Shown here one piece after another: positions 10,256 through 25,405 of a stretch of DNA of 64,000 nucleotides. Below the pieces are notes generated by a model. It was not told the DNA's origin, did no database searches, and worked only from the letters and a program-made list of their open reading frames with translations. The stretch covers positions 2,501 to 66,500 of the forward strand of contig JAXCGZ010011639.1 in assembly GCA_037179515.1 (NCBI GenBank). The letters run 5' to 3'. Position numbers and translations under genes: made by a program. Each line of letters starts with the position of its first letter. The first letter of the stretch is position 1. Source of the DNA: Halocaridina rubra. Taxonomy: Eukaryota; Arthropoda; Malacostraca; Decapoda; Atyidae.

Positions 10256-13221
10256 ACACAGACAAAGGGGAGATAAAGAAGATAATGACAGAAGATCAGG
10301 GGATGGGGCCTCATTAAGATTGTTATACACAAATGCTGATGGATTAGCTGGTAAGGCAGTAGAATTAAAAGATAGGATTCACAACAGTAAGGCAGATATA
10401 GTAGCAATTACAGAGACTAAGTTGAGTGAGGACATAAACAGTGTTACAGTTTTTCCTTAGGGTTTCAGAATACTAAGGGTTGAAAGATCTGAGAGGACTG
10501 GTGGAGGCATAGCACTGCTCATAAGTGAAAGGATTCAAGTCGAAGAAATAAACATGGCTATAGAAAGTGAGTTCAAGGAATTTCTTGTTGCTCGCACAAA
10601 TACTGGGTCAGAGAGCATTATAATAACTGTTGTATACAACCCACCAAGGAACCAAAATAGGCTTGAAGTTTATGAGGAAAGTCATATAGGTACTATTGAA
10701 GTCATAAACTCCGTTGTTAACATGGCACGGGAAAAAAAATGTAGGATTTTGATTATGGGAGACTTTAATCATAAAGAGATAGAATGGAAAAATCTTGACC
10801 CACACAGTGGTGAGGACTCATTCGGGGCAAGATTCCTATATTGCGTACAAGGGAATTTCCTACACCAACATGTAATGAAACCAACAAGGGCCAGGGGTGG
10901 GGATGAGCCATCACTACTTGATCTAGTGTTCACAGATAATGTGTTGGATATTGAAAAAATTGAGTATGAACCACCAATTGGAAAGAGTGACCACTGTGTG
11001 TTGTTGATGGAGTATATCATTGAAGATATTCTTCCTGAGAGTAGAGGCACTGAGGACATGAGGAGGAACTATCCGAAAGGAGATTACATCAAAATGAATG
11101 AGCTTTTTGCAGTTATTGACTGGAGAACCTTATTTTACGACAAATCTGTACAAGAAATGTATGACATCTTTTGTGAGAAATATGGGAAGATAGTAGATTG
11201 CTGCATACCTGTCACCAAAGTAGGTGTAATTCATGCCAGAGAGAAATGGTTCGATAATGGGTGTAAAAGAGCTAAGGAGTGGAGAGACAAATGCTGGAAA
11301 AGGTATAGGAGGAGAAAAAACATAAAAGCCTGGCAAACCTACAAAAGAGCAAGAAATGACTACCTAAGTAAAAGGAGAGAGGCAGAGAGAGACTATGAGA
11401 GGGACATCACCAAGAAGGCTAAAGAAAATCCCAAGCTTTTTCACAGCTTTATCAGAGGAAAACTGAAGGTAAAAGAACAGGTTTTAAGGCTAAAGAGAGC
11501 GGATACTGAGACGGATGAAGAGATCTGCAAAGAATTGAACAAGGAGTTTCAGTCATTATTTACAGGAGAAAATACCCCACCCCCTCAGATTGCAGTGATA
11601 GAAGCTCAAGTGCCGGTATTAGAGAACATCAACCTTACAGCCACAGAGGTATGCAAAGCGCTGATGGATTAAGATGTTCATAAAGCTACAGGTCCTGATG
11701 ACATATCCCCTCATGTGCTTAAAAAATGCGCAAACACAATATCATTGGCACTAAGTATCATATTATAGGAGTCACTGGAGTCGGGGGAGATTCCAAGATG
11801 CTGGAAACAAGCAAATGTGATACCTATCTTCAAAAAGGGAAGGAGGGATACGGCTCTGAACTATAGACCAGTTTCCTTGACCAGCATAGTTTGCAAAGTT
11901 ATGGAGAAACTACTAAGGAAACATATCTCTCTTCATTTGGAATCCTTCAACTTTTTGTCAGTGAGGCAACATGGCTTCAGAGAAGGTAGATCAACAGTAA
12001 CAAACTTATTAGAATTTTATGATGAGGTAAGCCAAATCTTACAGGAAAGAGAGGGCTGGGCAGATTACATATTCCTAGACTTCCAGAAAGCGTTTGACAC
12101 TGTTCCACATGGGAGACTTATTAGGAAGCTGCAATCAATGGCTAGAATAGGTGGATATGTTTTGGAATGGATAAAAACTTACTTAGAAGGAAGGGTACAG
12201 AGGGTTAGAGTAAGACACTCAGTGTCTGAATGGAGAAGAGTTAGTAGTGGAGTTCCACAGGGTTCAGTTTTAGGGCCACTTTTGTTCCTTGTATATGTAT
12301 ATGACCTACCAGAGTCTGTAAATTCATTCATGAATATGTTTGCAGATGATGCAAAGATTGGGGAGAAAGTAAAAAACGAGAACAATGGTAGAGAACATCA
12401 GGAGGATCTAAATAATCTGCATGAGTGGTCAGAAAAGTGGCTAATGAAATTCAATACTTCAAAATGTAAGGTAATGAGAATGGGTACAAGTGCAAGAAGG
12501 CACAAGCTTGACTACTCGGTGGCTGGAGTACAACTTCAAGAGACAGAAAATGAGAGAGATCTAGGAGTAAACATACTGGCAGATTTGTCTCCAGAAATAC
12601 ATATAAATGGCATAGTAAGGGCAGCATATGCATTCTTATCAAATGTAAGGGTAGCCTTCAGGCACATGGACAAGGAAATGTTCAGAAATATTTATGTAAC
12701 CTATGTGAGGCCAAAACTCGAATATGCAGCCCCCTTTTGGAATCCGCACTTGAAAAAGCACATAGCTAAGCTTGAAAAAGTTCAAAGACATGCCACAAAA
12801 TTGGTGCCAGAAATACGCAATCTCAGTTATGATGAGAGGCTGAGGGAATTAGACTTACCATCACTCGAAGCTAGAAGAGTGAGGGGGGATATGGTGACAG
12901 TCTTTAAATTCCTTCATGGTTATGATAGAGTGGATAGGGATAGATATTTTGATATGGCTGGCTCTAGAACTAGAGGTCATAGTTTGAAGCTTGGTAAGAC
13001 AACTTCTTCGCAGGATGTAAGGAAATACTTTTTCAGTGTAAGAGTAGTTGATAATTGGAATTGGCTAAGCGAGGAGGTAGTTAATGCTATCTCAATCCAT
13101 AGTTTTAAGGACATGTATGATAAGTATGACTAAGTATAAAATGGAAGCGATGAGGAGACGTGAAGATACGAGCTATGGGCTCTTTCTCGTAAGCACAATT
13201 AGGTAATCACAATTAGGTAAT

Positions 13222-13224
<3 letters not shown>
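10256..13224 (+). mobile_element. LINE family A copy A3
   Basis: Longest + strand copy. Starts in the last codons of ORF1 (GEIKKIMTED region), carries the whole ORF2, and ends in two AATTAGGTAATCAC units, then (CA)n and the large AT tract. Head-to-tail with A2. Confidence 0.92.
10310..13133 (+). pseudogene. ORF2 (endonuclease + RT) of LINE copy A3
   Basis: N-terminal endonuclease/exonuclease/phosphatase-fold domain: LLYTNADGLAGK near 10321, AITETKLSED near 10410, RSERTGGGIALLIS near 10480, VYNPPRNQNR near 10630, IMGDFNHKE near 10757, and SDHCVLLMEY near 10985. These contain the expected Asn, Glu, Asp-x-Asn and Ser-Asp-His residues. The RT follows with MFADDAKI near 12340 and the C-terminal [11 protein letters not shown] region. 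In-frame stops at about 10458 (TAG), 11670 (TAA) and 11767 (TAG) split it into open stretches 10554-11672 and 11817-13133. All three are point differences against the other copies, so the copy is dead but young. Confidence 0.9.
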
Positions 13225-13677
<453 letters not shown>

Positions 13678-14604
13678 ATTACCTAATTATGATTACCTAA
13701 TTGTGTTTGCGGGAAAGAGCCCGTATCTTCCCGTCTCCTCATCGCTTCCATTTTATACTTAGTCATACTTATCATACCTGTCCTTAAAACTATGGATTGA
13801 GATAGCATTAACTACCTCCTCGCTTAGCCAATTCCAATTATCAACTACTCTTACACTGAAAAAGTATTTCCTTACATCCTGCAAAGAAGTTTTCTTACCA
13901 AGCTTCAAACTATGACCTCTAGTTCTAGAGCCAGCCATATCAATATATCTATCCCTATCCACTCTATCATAACCATGAAGGAATTTAAAGACTGTCACCA
14001 TATCCCCCCTCACTCTTCTAGCTTCGAGTGATGGTAAGTCTAATTCCCTCAGCCTCTCATCATAACTGAGATCGCGTATTTCTGGCACCAGTTTCGTGGC
14101 ATGTCTTTGAACTTTTTCAAGCTTAGCTATGTGCTTTTTCAAGTGCGGATTCCAAAAGGGGGCTGCATATTCGAGTTTTGGCCTCACATAGGTTACATAA
14201 ATATTTCTGAACATTTCCTTGTCCATGTGCCTGAAGGCTACCCTTACATTTGATAAGAATGCATATGCTGCCCTTACTATGCCATTTATATGTATTTCTG
14301 GAGACAAATCTGCCAGTATGTTTACTCCAAGATCTCTCTCATTTTCTGTCTCTTAAAGTTGTACTCCAGCCACCGAGTAGTCAAGCTTGGGCCTTCTTGC
14401 ACTTATACCCATTCTCATTACCTTACATTTTGAAGTATTGAATTTCATTAGCCACTTTTCTGACCACTCATGCAGATTATTTAGATCCTCCTGAAGTTCT
14501 CTATCATTGTTCTCGTTTTTTTCTTTCTTCACAATCTTTGCATCATCTGCAAACATATTCATGAATGAATTTACAGATTCTGGTAGGTCATTTACATATA
14601 CAAG
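13678..14604 (-). mobile_element. LINE family A copy A4, 5' truncated
   Basis: Minus-strand copy. From the 3' terminus (two GATTACCTAATTR units) back to ORF2 codons for the [11 protein letters not shown] stretch, where it stops at 14604. Contains open frames 13759-14307 and 14353-14562 separated by a TAA in place of a Gln codon near 14354. Its truncation point is nearly the same as that of A5. Confidence 0.9.
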
Positions 14605-15543
14605 GTGTGATTACCTAATTGTGATTACCTAATTGTGTTTACGGGAAAGAGCCCAAAGCTCGTATCTTCCCGTCTCCTCATCGCTTCCATTTTATACTTA
14701 GTGATACTTATCATTACCTGTCCTTAAAACTATGGATTGAGATAGCATTAACTACCTCTTCGCTTAGCAAATTCCTATTATCAACTACTCTTACACTGAA
14801 AAAGTATTTCCTTACATCCTGCGAAGAAGTTTTCTTACCAAGCTTCAAACTATGACCTCTAGTTCTAGAGCCAGCCATATCAAAATATCGATCCCTATCC
14901 ACTCTATCATAACCATGAAGGAATTTAAAGACTGTCACCATATCCCCCCTCACTCTTCTAGCTTCGAGTGATGGTAAGTCTAATTCCCTCAGCCTCTCAT
15001 CATAACTGAGATTGCGTATTTCTGGCACCAATTTCGTGGCATGTCTTTGAACTTTTTCAAGCTTAGCTATGTGCTTTTTCAAGTACGGATTCCAAAAGGG
15101 GGCTGCATATTCGAGTTTTGGCCTCACATAGGTTACATAAATATTTCTGAACATTTCCTTGTCCATGTGCCTGAAGGCTACCCTTACATTATATAAGAAT
15201 GCATATGCTGCCCTTACTATGCCATTTATATGTATTTCTGGAGACAAATCTGCCAGTATGTTTACTCCTAGATCTCTCTCATTTTCTGTCTCTTGAAGTT
15301 GTACTCCAGCCACCGAGTAGTCAAGCTTGGGCCTTCTTGCACTTGTACCCATTCTCATTACCTTACATTTTGAAGTATTGAATTTCATTAGCCACTTTTC
15401 TGACCACTCATGCAGATTATTTAGATCCTCCTGAAGTTCTCTACCATTGTTCTCGTTTTTTACTTTCTTCACAATCTTTGCATCATCTGCAAACATATTC
15501 ATGAATGAATTTACAGACTCTGGTAGGTCATTTACATATACAA
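14605..15543 (-). mobile_element. LINE family A copy A5, 5' truncated
   Basis: Minus-strand copy with one open frame at 14714-15502 (C-terminal RT from MFADDAKI onward). It ends at the same ACATATACAA point as A4, one base different, and is followed by GTGTG and A6. Short frame differences occur near 14713 (an extra T in the terminal codons). Confidence 0.9.
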
Positions 15544-16950
15544 TGTGTGATTACCTAATTGTGATTACCTAATTGTGTTTACGGGAAAGAGCCCAAAGCT
15601 CGTATCTTCCCGTCTCCTCATCGCTTCCATTTTATACTTAGTGATACTTATCATACCTGTCCTTAAAACTATGGATTGAGATAGCATTAACTACCTCCTC
15701 GCTTAGCCAATTCCAATTATCAACTACTCTTACACAGAAAAAGTATTTCCTTACATCCTGCGAAGAAGTTGTCTTACCAAGCTTCAAACTATGACCTCTA
15801 GTTCTAGAGCCAGCCATATCAAAATATCGATCCCTATCCACTCTATCATAACCATGAAGGAATTTAAAGACTGTCACCATATCCCCCCCTCACTCTTCTA
15901 GCTTCGAGTGATGGTAAGTCTAATTCCCTCAGCCTCTCATCATAACTGAGATTGCGTATTTCTGGCACCAGTTTCGTGGCATGTCTTTGAACTTTTTCAA
16001 GCTTAGCTATGTGCTTTTTCAAGTGCGGATTCCAAAAGGGGGCTGCATATTCGAGTTTTGGCCTCACATAGGTTACATAAATATTTCTGAACATTTCCTT
16101 GTCCATGTGCCTGAAGGCTACCCTTACATTTGATAAGAATGCATATGCTGCCCTTACTATGCCATTTATATGTATTTCTGGAGACAAATCTGCCAGTATG
16201 TTTACTCCTAGATCTCTCTCATTTTCTGTCTCTTGAAGTTGTACTCCAGCCACCGAGTAGTCAAGCTTGGGCCTTCTTGCACTTGTACCCATTCTCATTA
16301 CCTTACATTTTGAAGTATTGAATTTCATTAGCCACTTTTCTGACCACTCATGCAGATTATTTAGATCCTCCTGAAGTTCTCTACCATTGTTCTCGTTTTT
16401 TACTTTCTTCACAATCTTTGCATCATCTGCAAACATAATCATGAATGAATTTACAGACTCTGGTAGGTCATTTACATATACAAGGAACAAAAGTGGCCCT
16501 AAAACTGAACCCTGTGGAACTCCACTACTAACTCTTCTCCATTCAGACACTGAGTGTCTTACTCTAACCCTCTGTTCCCTTCCTTCTAAGTAAGTTTTTA
16601 TCCATTCCAAAACATTTCCACCTATTCTAGCCTTTGATTGCAGCTTCCTAATAAGTCTCCCATGTGGAACAGTGTCAAACGCTTTCTGGAAGTCTAGGAA
16701 TATGTAATCTGCCCAGCCCTCTCTTTCCTGTAAGATTTGGCTTACCTCATCATAAAATTCTAATAAGTTTGTTACTGTTGATCTACCTTCTCTGAAGCCA
16801 TGTTGCCTCACTGACAAAAAGTTGAAGGATTCCAAGTGAGGAGAGATATGTTTCCTTAGTAGTTTCTCCATAACTTTGCAAACTATGCTGGTCAAGGAAA
16901 CTGGTCTATAGTTCAGAGCCGTATCCCTCCTTCCCTTTTTGAAGATAGGT
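15544..16950 (-). mobile_element. LINE family A copy A6, 5' truncated
   Basis: Minus-strand copy covering the RT from IPIFKKGRR to the 3' terminus. Open frames 15864-16895 and 15638-15880 are separated by one extra C in a C-run near 15885. Similarity stops at 16950, just past GAAGATAGG; a short non-LINE stretch and an AT microsatellite follow. Confidence 0.9.
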
Positions 16951-16996
16951 GATGGCCCTTTCCTGCATTCGAGGAAAAAAAAATTAAGTTTTAATG

Positions 16997-18527
<1,531 letters not shown>

Positions 18528-19520
18528 CTAATAATCGTAGAAATGAAATACTGGGTCTTCAAATGCCTCGTTGAAGGCAATACTATGGTCTACAAAGTAA
18601 AACCTATCTAGAATGGATTTGTCTTGGTTCTGGGTGACGAATATCTGGAAAAAAAATTCACCACCAGTGAAAGTAAAGCCATTTTCAATAAAAGGATGTT
18701 TGAAATCACCATGCCACCTGAACTTGATGCCCAGAAAACATTTGTGCTTAAGGACGTGGTCCCATATGTCACTGGGCATGATAACGAAGAAATTAATGTG
18801 TAAGTCAAAAGACAAAATGGGAATATCAAACTAGAATCCGTCATCAGGATTCCCACTACACAACGTATGTTGTAATTGCCCCTTCAAACCATAAACATGA
18901 CAACAAAGATCAAAGATCGGGGGATTCTTTTTTTTTTAACACTAAAATCAACCCTAGAGATGTTGCAGATGGGATCTTCATCAACATTAACATTTGCTTA
19001 AAGTGCTACAGCTTAGAACATGACACTAGGGATTGCTTTAGTAATATCACCATTTGTTCAGATTGATCTGAACATGGCCACCCAATGTACGTTGGAAATA
19101 AAGACTTATTATTATTATTATTATTATTACAGGTGGAATGACAACAAATGCAATACAATAACCAAGAATGCATCAATTGTTCAGGGGACCACGCCACGCT
19201 AGCTGCTGGATACCCCCTGAAGAAGAAAATAAGAAAGGATATATTGGCTGAATAAAAGAAAGACCTAAAAGGAACCTACGCTCTCCTACTCTGAAGCGGT
19301 AGGAACTACTATTTATCAAATCTACTATTATGCCAAATGACCAGCTACCATATTCCATGAAACCTGAAGAGATGACCACCATCGTAATTAGTGCCATGGT
19401 ATTTGGCAAATTGATGAACTCCTCTCACCCTGGTACATTTGAACAGAGTTAATGAAATCTACCAACTTATCAACTATTAAACTACCTAAAAAAAGTGCCA
19501 GAAGACCCTCTTCTGAAGTT
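18528..19520 (+). pseudogene. Retrotransposon ORF1 relic with CCHC zinc knuckles
   Basis: Broken frames give a gag-like nucleic-acid-binding ORF1. Visible are ITMPPELDAQKTFVLKDVV near 18705-18760, then CLKCYSLEHDTRDC near 18993-19035 (C-x2-C-x4-H-x4-C), and a second knuckle start CINCSGDH near 19170. ORF1 proteins with zinc knuckles are typical of Jockey-group LINEs. A (TTA)n run at about 19108-19131 sits between the two knuckles. No ORF2 follows; family B sequence begins soon after. Confidence 0.65.
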
Positions 19521-19611
19521 TAACCCAGTCACCCCCCCTCTGTCCCCCTCCCTCGCCGAGTCTCTCGGCGACAGTGGGAGGAGAACCACCACACAATGGC
19601 CCTGTTTCCAT

Positions 19612-20369
<758 letters not shown>

Positions 20370-22443
20370 ATTACCTAATTGATTACCTAATTGTGTTTAC
20401 GGGAAAGAGCCCAAAGCTCGTATCTTCCCGTCTCCTGATCGGTTCCATTTTAGACTTAGTGATACTTATCATACCTGTCCTTAAAACTATGGATTGAGAT
20501 AGCATTAACTACCTCCTCGCTTAGCCAATTCCAATTATCAACTACTCTTACACTGAAAAACTATTTCCTTACATCCTGCAAAGAAGTTTTCTTACGAAGC
20601 TTCAAACTATGACCTCTAGTTCTAGAGCCAGCCATATCGAAATATCGATCCCTATCCACTCTATCATAACCATGAAGGAATTTAAAGACTGTCACCATAT
20701 CCCCCCTTACTCTTCTAGCTTCGAGTGATGGCAAGTCTAATTCCCTCAGCCTCTCATCATAACCGAGATTGCGTATTTCTGGCACCAGTTTCGTGGCATG
20801 TCTTTGAACTTTTTCAAGCTTAGCTATGTGCTTTTTCAAGTGCGGATTCCAAAAGGGGGCTGCATATTCGACTTTTGGCCTCACATAGGTTACATAAATA
20901 TTTCTGAACATTTCCTTGTCCATGTGCCTGAAGGCTACCCTTACATTTGATAAGAATGCATATGCTGCCCTTACTACGCCATTTATATGTATTTCTGGAG
21001 ACAAATCTGCCAGTATGTTTACTCCTAGATCTCTCTCATTTTCTGTCTCTTGAAGTTGTACTCCAGCCACCGAGTAGTCAAGCTTGGGCCTTCTTGCACT
21101 TGTACCCATTCTCATTACCTTACATTTTGAAGTATTGAATTTCATTAGCCACTTTTCTGACCACTCATGCAGATTATTTAGATCCTCCTGAAGTTCTCTA
21201 CCATTGTTCTCGCTTTTTACTTTTTTCACAATCTTTGCATCATCTGCAAACATATTCATGAATGAATTTACAGACTCTGGTAGGTCATTTACATATACAA
21301 GGAACAAAAGTGGCCCTAAAACTGAACCCTGTGGAACTCCACTACTAACTCTTCTCCATTCAGACACTGAGTGTCTTACTCTAACCCTCTGTTCCCTTCC
21401 TTCTAAGTAAGTTTTTATCCATTCCAAGACATTTCCACCTATTCTAGCCATTGATTGCAGCTTCCTAATAAGTCTCCCATGTGGAACAGTGTCAAACGCT
21501 TTCTGGAAGTCTAGGAATATGCAATCTGCCCAGCCCTCTCTTTCCTGTAAGATTTGGCTTACCTCATCATAAAATTCTAATAAGTTTGTTACTGTTGATC
21601 TTCCTTCTCTGAAGCCATGTTGCCTCACTGACAAAAAGTTGAAGGATTCCAAGTGAAGAGAGATATGTTTCCTTAGTAGTTTCTCCATAACTTTGCAAAC
21701 TATGCTGGTCAAGGAAACTGGTCTGTAGTTCAGAGCCGTATCCCTCCTTCCCTTTTTGAAGATAGGTATCACATTTGCTTGTTTGCAGCATCTTGGAATC
21801 TCCCCCGACTCCAGTGACTCCTTAAATATGATACTTAGTGCCACTGATATTGTGTTTGCGCATTTTTTAAGCACATGAGGGGATATGTCATCAGGACCTG
21901 TAGCTTTACGAACATCTAAATCCATCAGCGCTTTACATATTCTGTGGCTGTAAGGTTAATGTTCTCTAATACCGGCCCTTGAGCTTCTATCACTGCAATC
22001 TGAGGGGGTGGGGTATTTTCTACTGTAAATACTGACTGAAACTCCTTGTTCAATTCTTTGCAGATCTCTTCGTCCGCCTCAGTGATGCTTCCATCCGCTC
22101 TCTTTAGCCTTAAAACCTGTTCTTTTACCTTCAGTTTTCCTCTGATAAAGCTGTGGAAAAGCTTGGGATTTTCTTTAGCCTTCCTGGTGATGTCCCTCTC
22201 ATAATCTCTCTCTGCCTCTCTCCTTTTACTTAGGTAGTCATTTCTTGCTCTTTTGTAGGTTTGCCAGGCATTTATGTTTTTTCTCCTCCTATGCCTTTTC
22301 CAGCATTTGTCTCTCCACTCCTTAGCTCTTTTACACCCATTATCGAACCATTTCTCTCTGGCATGAATTACACCTACTTTGGTGACAGGTATGCAGCAAT
22401 CTACTATCTTCCCATATTTCTCACAAAAGATGTCATACATTTC

Positions 22444-22444
<1 letters not shown>
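20370..22444 (-). mobile_element. LINE family A copy A7, 5' truncated
   Basis: Minus-strand copy from its GATTACCTAATTG terminus to the VQEMYDIFCEKY codons, where it meets a 65-bp GT microsatellite. Contains most of ORF2 without the endonuclease. Confidence 0.92.
20561..22440 (-). pseudogene. ORF2 (RT) of LINE copy A7
   Basis: Open stretch 20561-21925 covers the RT from MDLDVRKATGPDD to the C-terminal RKKTSLQDVRK. It stops one codon later, because the TAC after the RK codons reads TAG (near 20558). Upstream part 21925-22440 is in another frame because of a small deletion at about 21937. All RT blocks ([28 protein letters not shown]) are present. Confidence 0.9.

Positions 22445-22510
<66 letters not shown>
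22445..22510. repeat. (GT)n microsatellite between LINE copies A7 and A8
   Basis: About 33 GT units. They lie at the 5' truncation of A7 and the 3' terminus of A8. Confidence 0.97.
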
Positions 22511-22511
<1 letters not shown>

Positions 22512-22701
22512 TTACCTAATTGATTACCTAATTGTGTTTACGGGAAAGAGCCCAAAGCTCGTATCTTCCCGTCTCCTCATCGGTTCCATTTTATACTTAG
22601 TCATACTTATCATACCTGTCCTTAAAACTATGGATTGAGATAGCATGAACTACCTCCTCGCTTAGCCAATTCCAATTATCAACTACTCTTACACTGAAAA
22701 A

Positions 22702-25403
22702 CTATTTCCTTATATCCTGCAAAGAAGTTTTCTTACGAAGCTTCAAACTATGACCTCTAGTTCTAGAGCCAGCCATATCAAAATATCGATCCCTATCCAC
22801 TCTATCATAACCATGAAGGAATTTAAAGACTGTCACCATATCCCCCCTCACTCTTCTAGCTTCGAGTGATGGTAAGTCTAATTCCCTCAGCCTCTCATCA
22901 TAACTGAGATTGCGTATTTCTGGCACCAGTTTCGTGGCATGTCTTTGAACTTTTTCAAGCTTAGCTATGTGCTTTTTCAAGTGCGGATTCCAAAAGGGGG
23001 CTGCATATTCGAGTTTTGGCCTCACATAGGTTACATAAATATTTCTGAACATTTCCTTGTCCATGTGCCTGAAGGCTACCCTTACATTTGATAAGAATGC
23101 ATATGCTGCCCTTACTATGCCATTTATATGTATTTCTGGAGACAAATCTGCCAGTATGTTTACTCCTAGATCTCTCTCATTTTCTGTCTCTTGAAGTTGT
23201 ACTCCAGCCACCGAGTAGTCAAGCTTGGGCCTTCTTGCACTTGTACCCATTCTCATTACCTTACATTTTGAAGTACTGAATTTCATTAGCCACTTTTCTG
23301 ACCACTCATGCAGATTATTTAGATCCTCCTGAAGTTCTCTACCATTGTTCTCGTTTTCTACTTTCTTCACAATCTTTGCATCACCTGCAAACATATTCAT
23401 GAATTAATTTACAGACTCTGGTTGGTCATTTACATATACAAGGAACAAAAGTGGCCCTAAAACTGAACCCTGCGGAACTCCACTACTAACTCTTCTCCAT
23501 TCAGACACTGAGTGTCTTACTCTAACCCTCTGTTCCCTTCCTTCTAAGTAAGTTTTTATCCATTCTCAAACATTTCCACCTATTCTAGCCATTGATTGCA
23601 GCTTCCTAATAAGTCTCCCATGTGGAACAGTGTCAAACGCTTTCTGGAAGTCTAGGAATATGCAATCTGCCCAGCCCTCTCTTTCCTGTAAGATTCGGCT
23701 TACCTCATCATAAAATTCTAATAAGTTTGTTACTGTTGATCTACTTTCTCTGAGGCCATGTTGCCACACTGACAAAAAATTGAAGGATTCCAAGTGAAGA
23801 GAGATATGTTTCCTTAGTAGTTTCTCCTTAACTTTGCAAACTATGCTGGTCAAGGAAACTGGTTTATAGTTCAGAGCCGTATCCCTCCTTCCCTTTTTGA
23901 AGATAGGTATCACATTTGCTTGTTTGCAGCATCATGGAATCTCCCCCGACTCCAGTGATTCCTTAAATATGATACTTAGTGCCACTGATATTGTGTTTGC
24001 GCATTTTTTAAGCACATGATGGGATATGTCATCAGGACCTGTAGCTTTATGAACATCTAAATCCATCAGCGCTTTGCATACCTCTGTGGCTGTAAGGTTG
24101 ATGTTCTCTAATACCGGCCCTTGAGCTTCTATCACTGCAATCTGAGGGGGTGGGGTATTTTCTACTGTAAATACTGACTGAAACTCCTTGTTCAATTCTT
24201 TGCAGATCTCTTCATCCGTCTCAGTTATGCTTCCATCCGCTCTCTTTAGCCTTAAAACCTGTTCTTTTACCTTCAGTTTTCCTCTGATAAAGCTGTGGAA
24301 AAGCTTGGGATTTTCTTTAGCCTTCCTGGTGATGTCCCTCTCATAATCTCTCTCTGCCTCTCTCCTTTTACTTAGGTAGTCATTTCTTGCTCTTTTGTAG
24401 GTTTGCCAGGCATTTATGTTTTTTCTCCTCCTATACCTTTTCCAGCATTTGTCTCTCCACTCCTTAGCTCTTTTACACCCATTATCGAACCATTTCTCTC
24501 TGGCATGAATTACACCTACTTTGGTGACAGGTATGCAGCAATCTACTATCTTCCCATATTTCTCACAAAAGATGTCATACATTTCTTGTACAGATTTGTT
24601 GTAAAATAAGGTTCTCCAGTCAATAACTGCAAAAGGCTCATTCATTTTGATGTAATCTCCTTTCGGATAGTTCCTCCTCATGTCCTCAGTGCCTCTACTC
24701 TCAGGAAAAATATCTTCAATGATATACTCCATCAACAACACACAGTGGTCACTCTTTCCAATTGGTGGTTCATACTCAATATTTTCAATATCCAACACAT
24801 TATCTGTGAACACTAGATCAAGTAGTGATGGCTCATCCCCACCCCTGGCCCTTGTTGGTGTAGGAAATTCCCTTGTACGCAATCTAGGAATCTTGCCCCG
24901 AATGAGTCCTCACCACTGTGTGGGTCAAGATTTATCCAATCTATCTCTTTATGATTAAAGTCTCCCATAATCAAAATCCTAAATTTTTTTTCCCATGCCA
25001 TGTTAACAACTGAGTTTATGACTTCAACAGTACCTATATGACTTTCCTCATAAATTTCAAGCCTATTTTGGTTCCTTGGTGGGTTGTATACAACAGTTAT
25101 TATAATGCTCTCTGACCCAGTATTTATGCGAGCAACAAGAAATTCCCTGAACTCACTTTCTATAGCCAAGTTTATTTCTTCAACTTGAATCCTCTCACTT
25201 ATGAGCAGTGCTATCCCTCCACCAGTCCTCTCAGATCTTTCAACCCTTAGTATTCTGAAGCCCTTAGGAAAAACTGTGACACTGTTTATGTCCTCACTCA
25301 ACTTAGTCTCTGTAATTGCTACTATATCTGCCTTACTGTTGTGAATCCTATCTTTTAATTCTACTGCCTTACCAGCTAACCCATCAGCATTTGTGTATAA
25401 CAA
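22702..25403 (-). pseudogene. ORF2 (endonuclease + RT) of LINE copy A8
   Basis: Endonuclease part at 25403-24813 (YTNADGLAGK, AITETKLSED, VYNPPRNQNR, IMGDFNHKE). It is then broken near 24855 by a 16-base deletion between CCAAC direct repeats that are intact in A3. The frame reopens at 24882-23932 (SDHCVLLMEY, linker, RT fingers), is stopped near 23930, and resumes at 23913-23566. A one-base difference near 23567 and a TAA near 23406 break it again, then 23400-22702 holds the RT end, in which the catalytic box reads FAGDAK, so the first Asp of the pair is lost. Confidence 0.88.
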
Positions 25404-25405
25404 TC

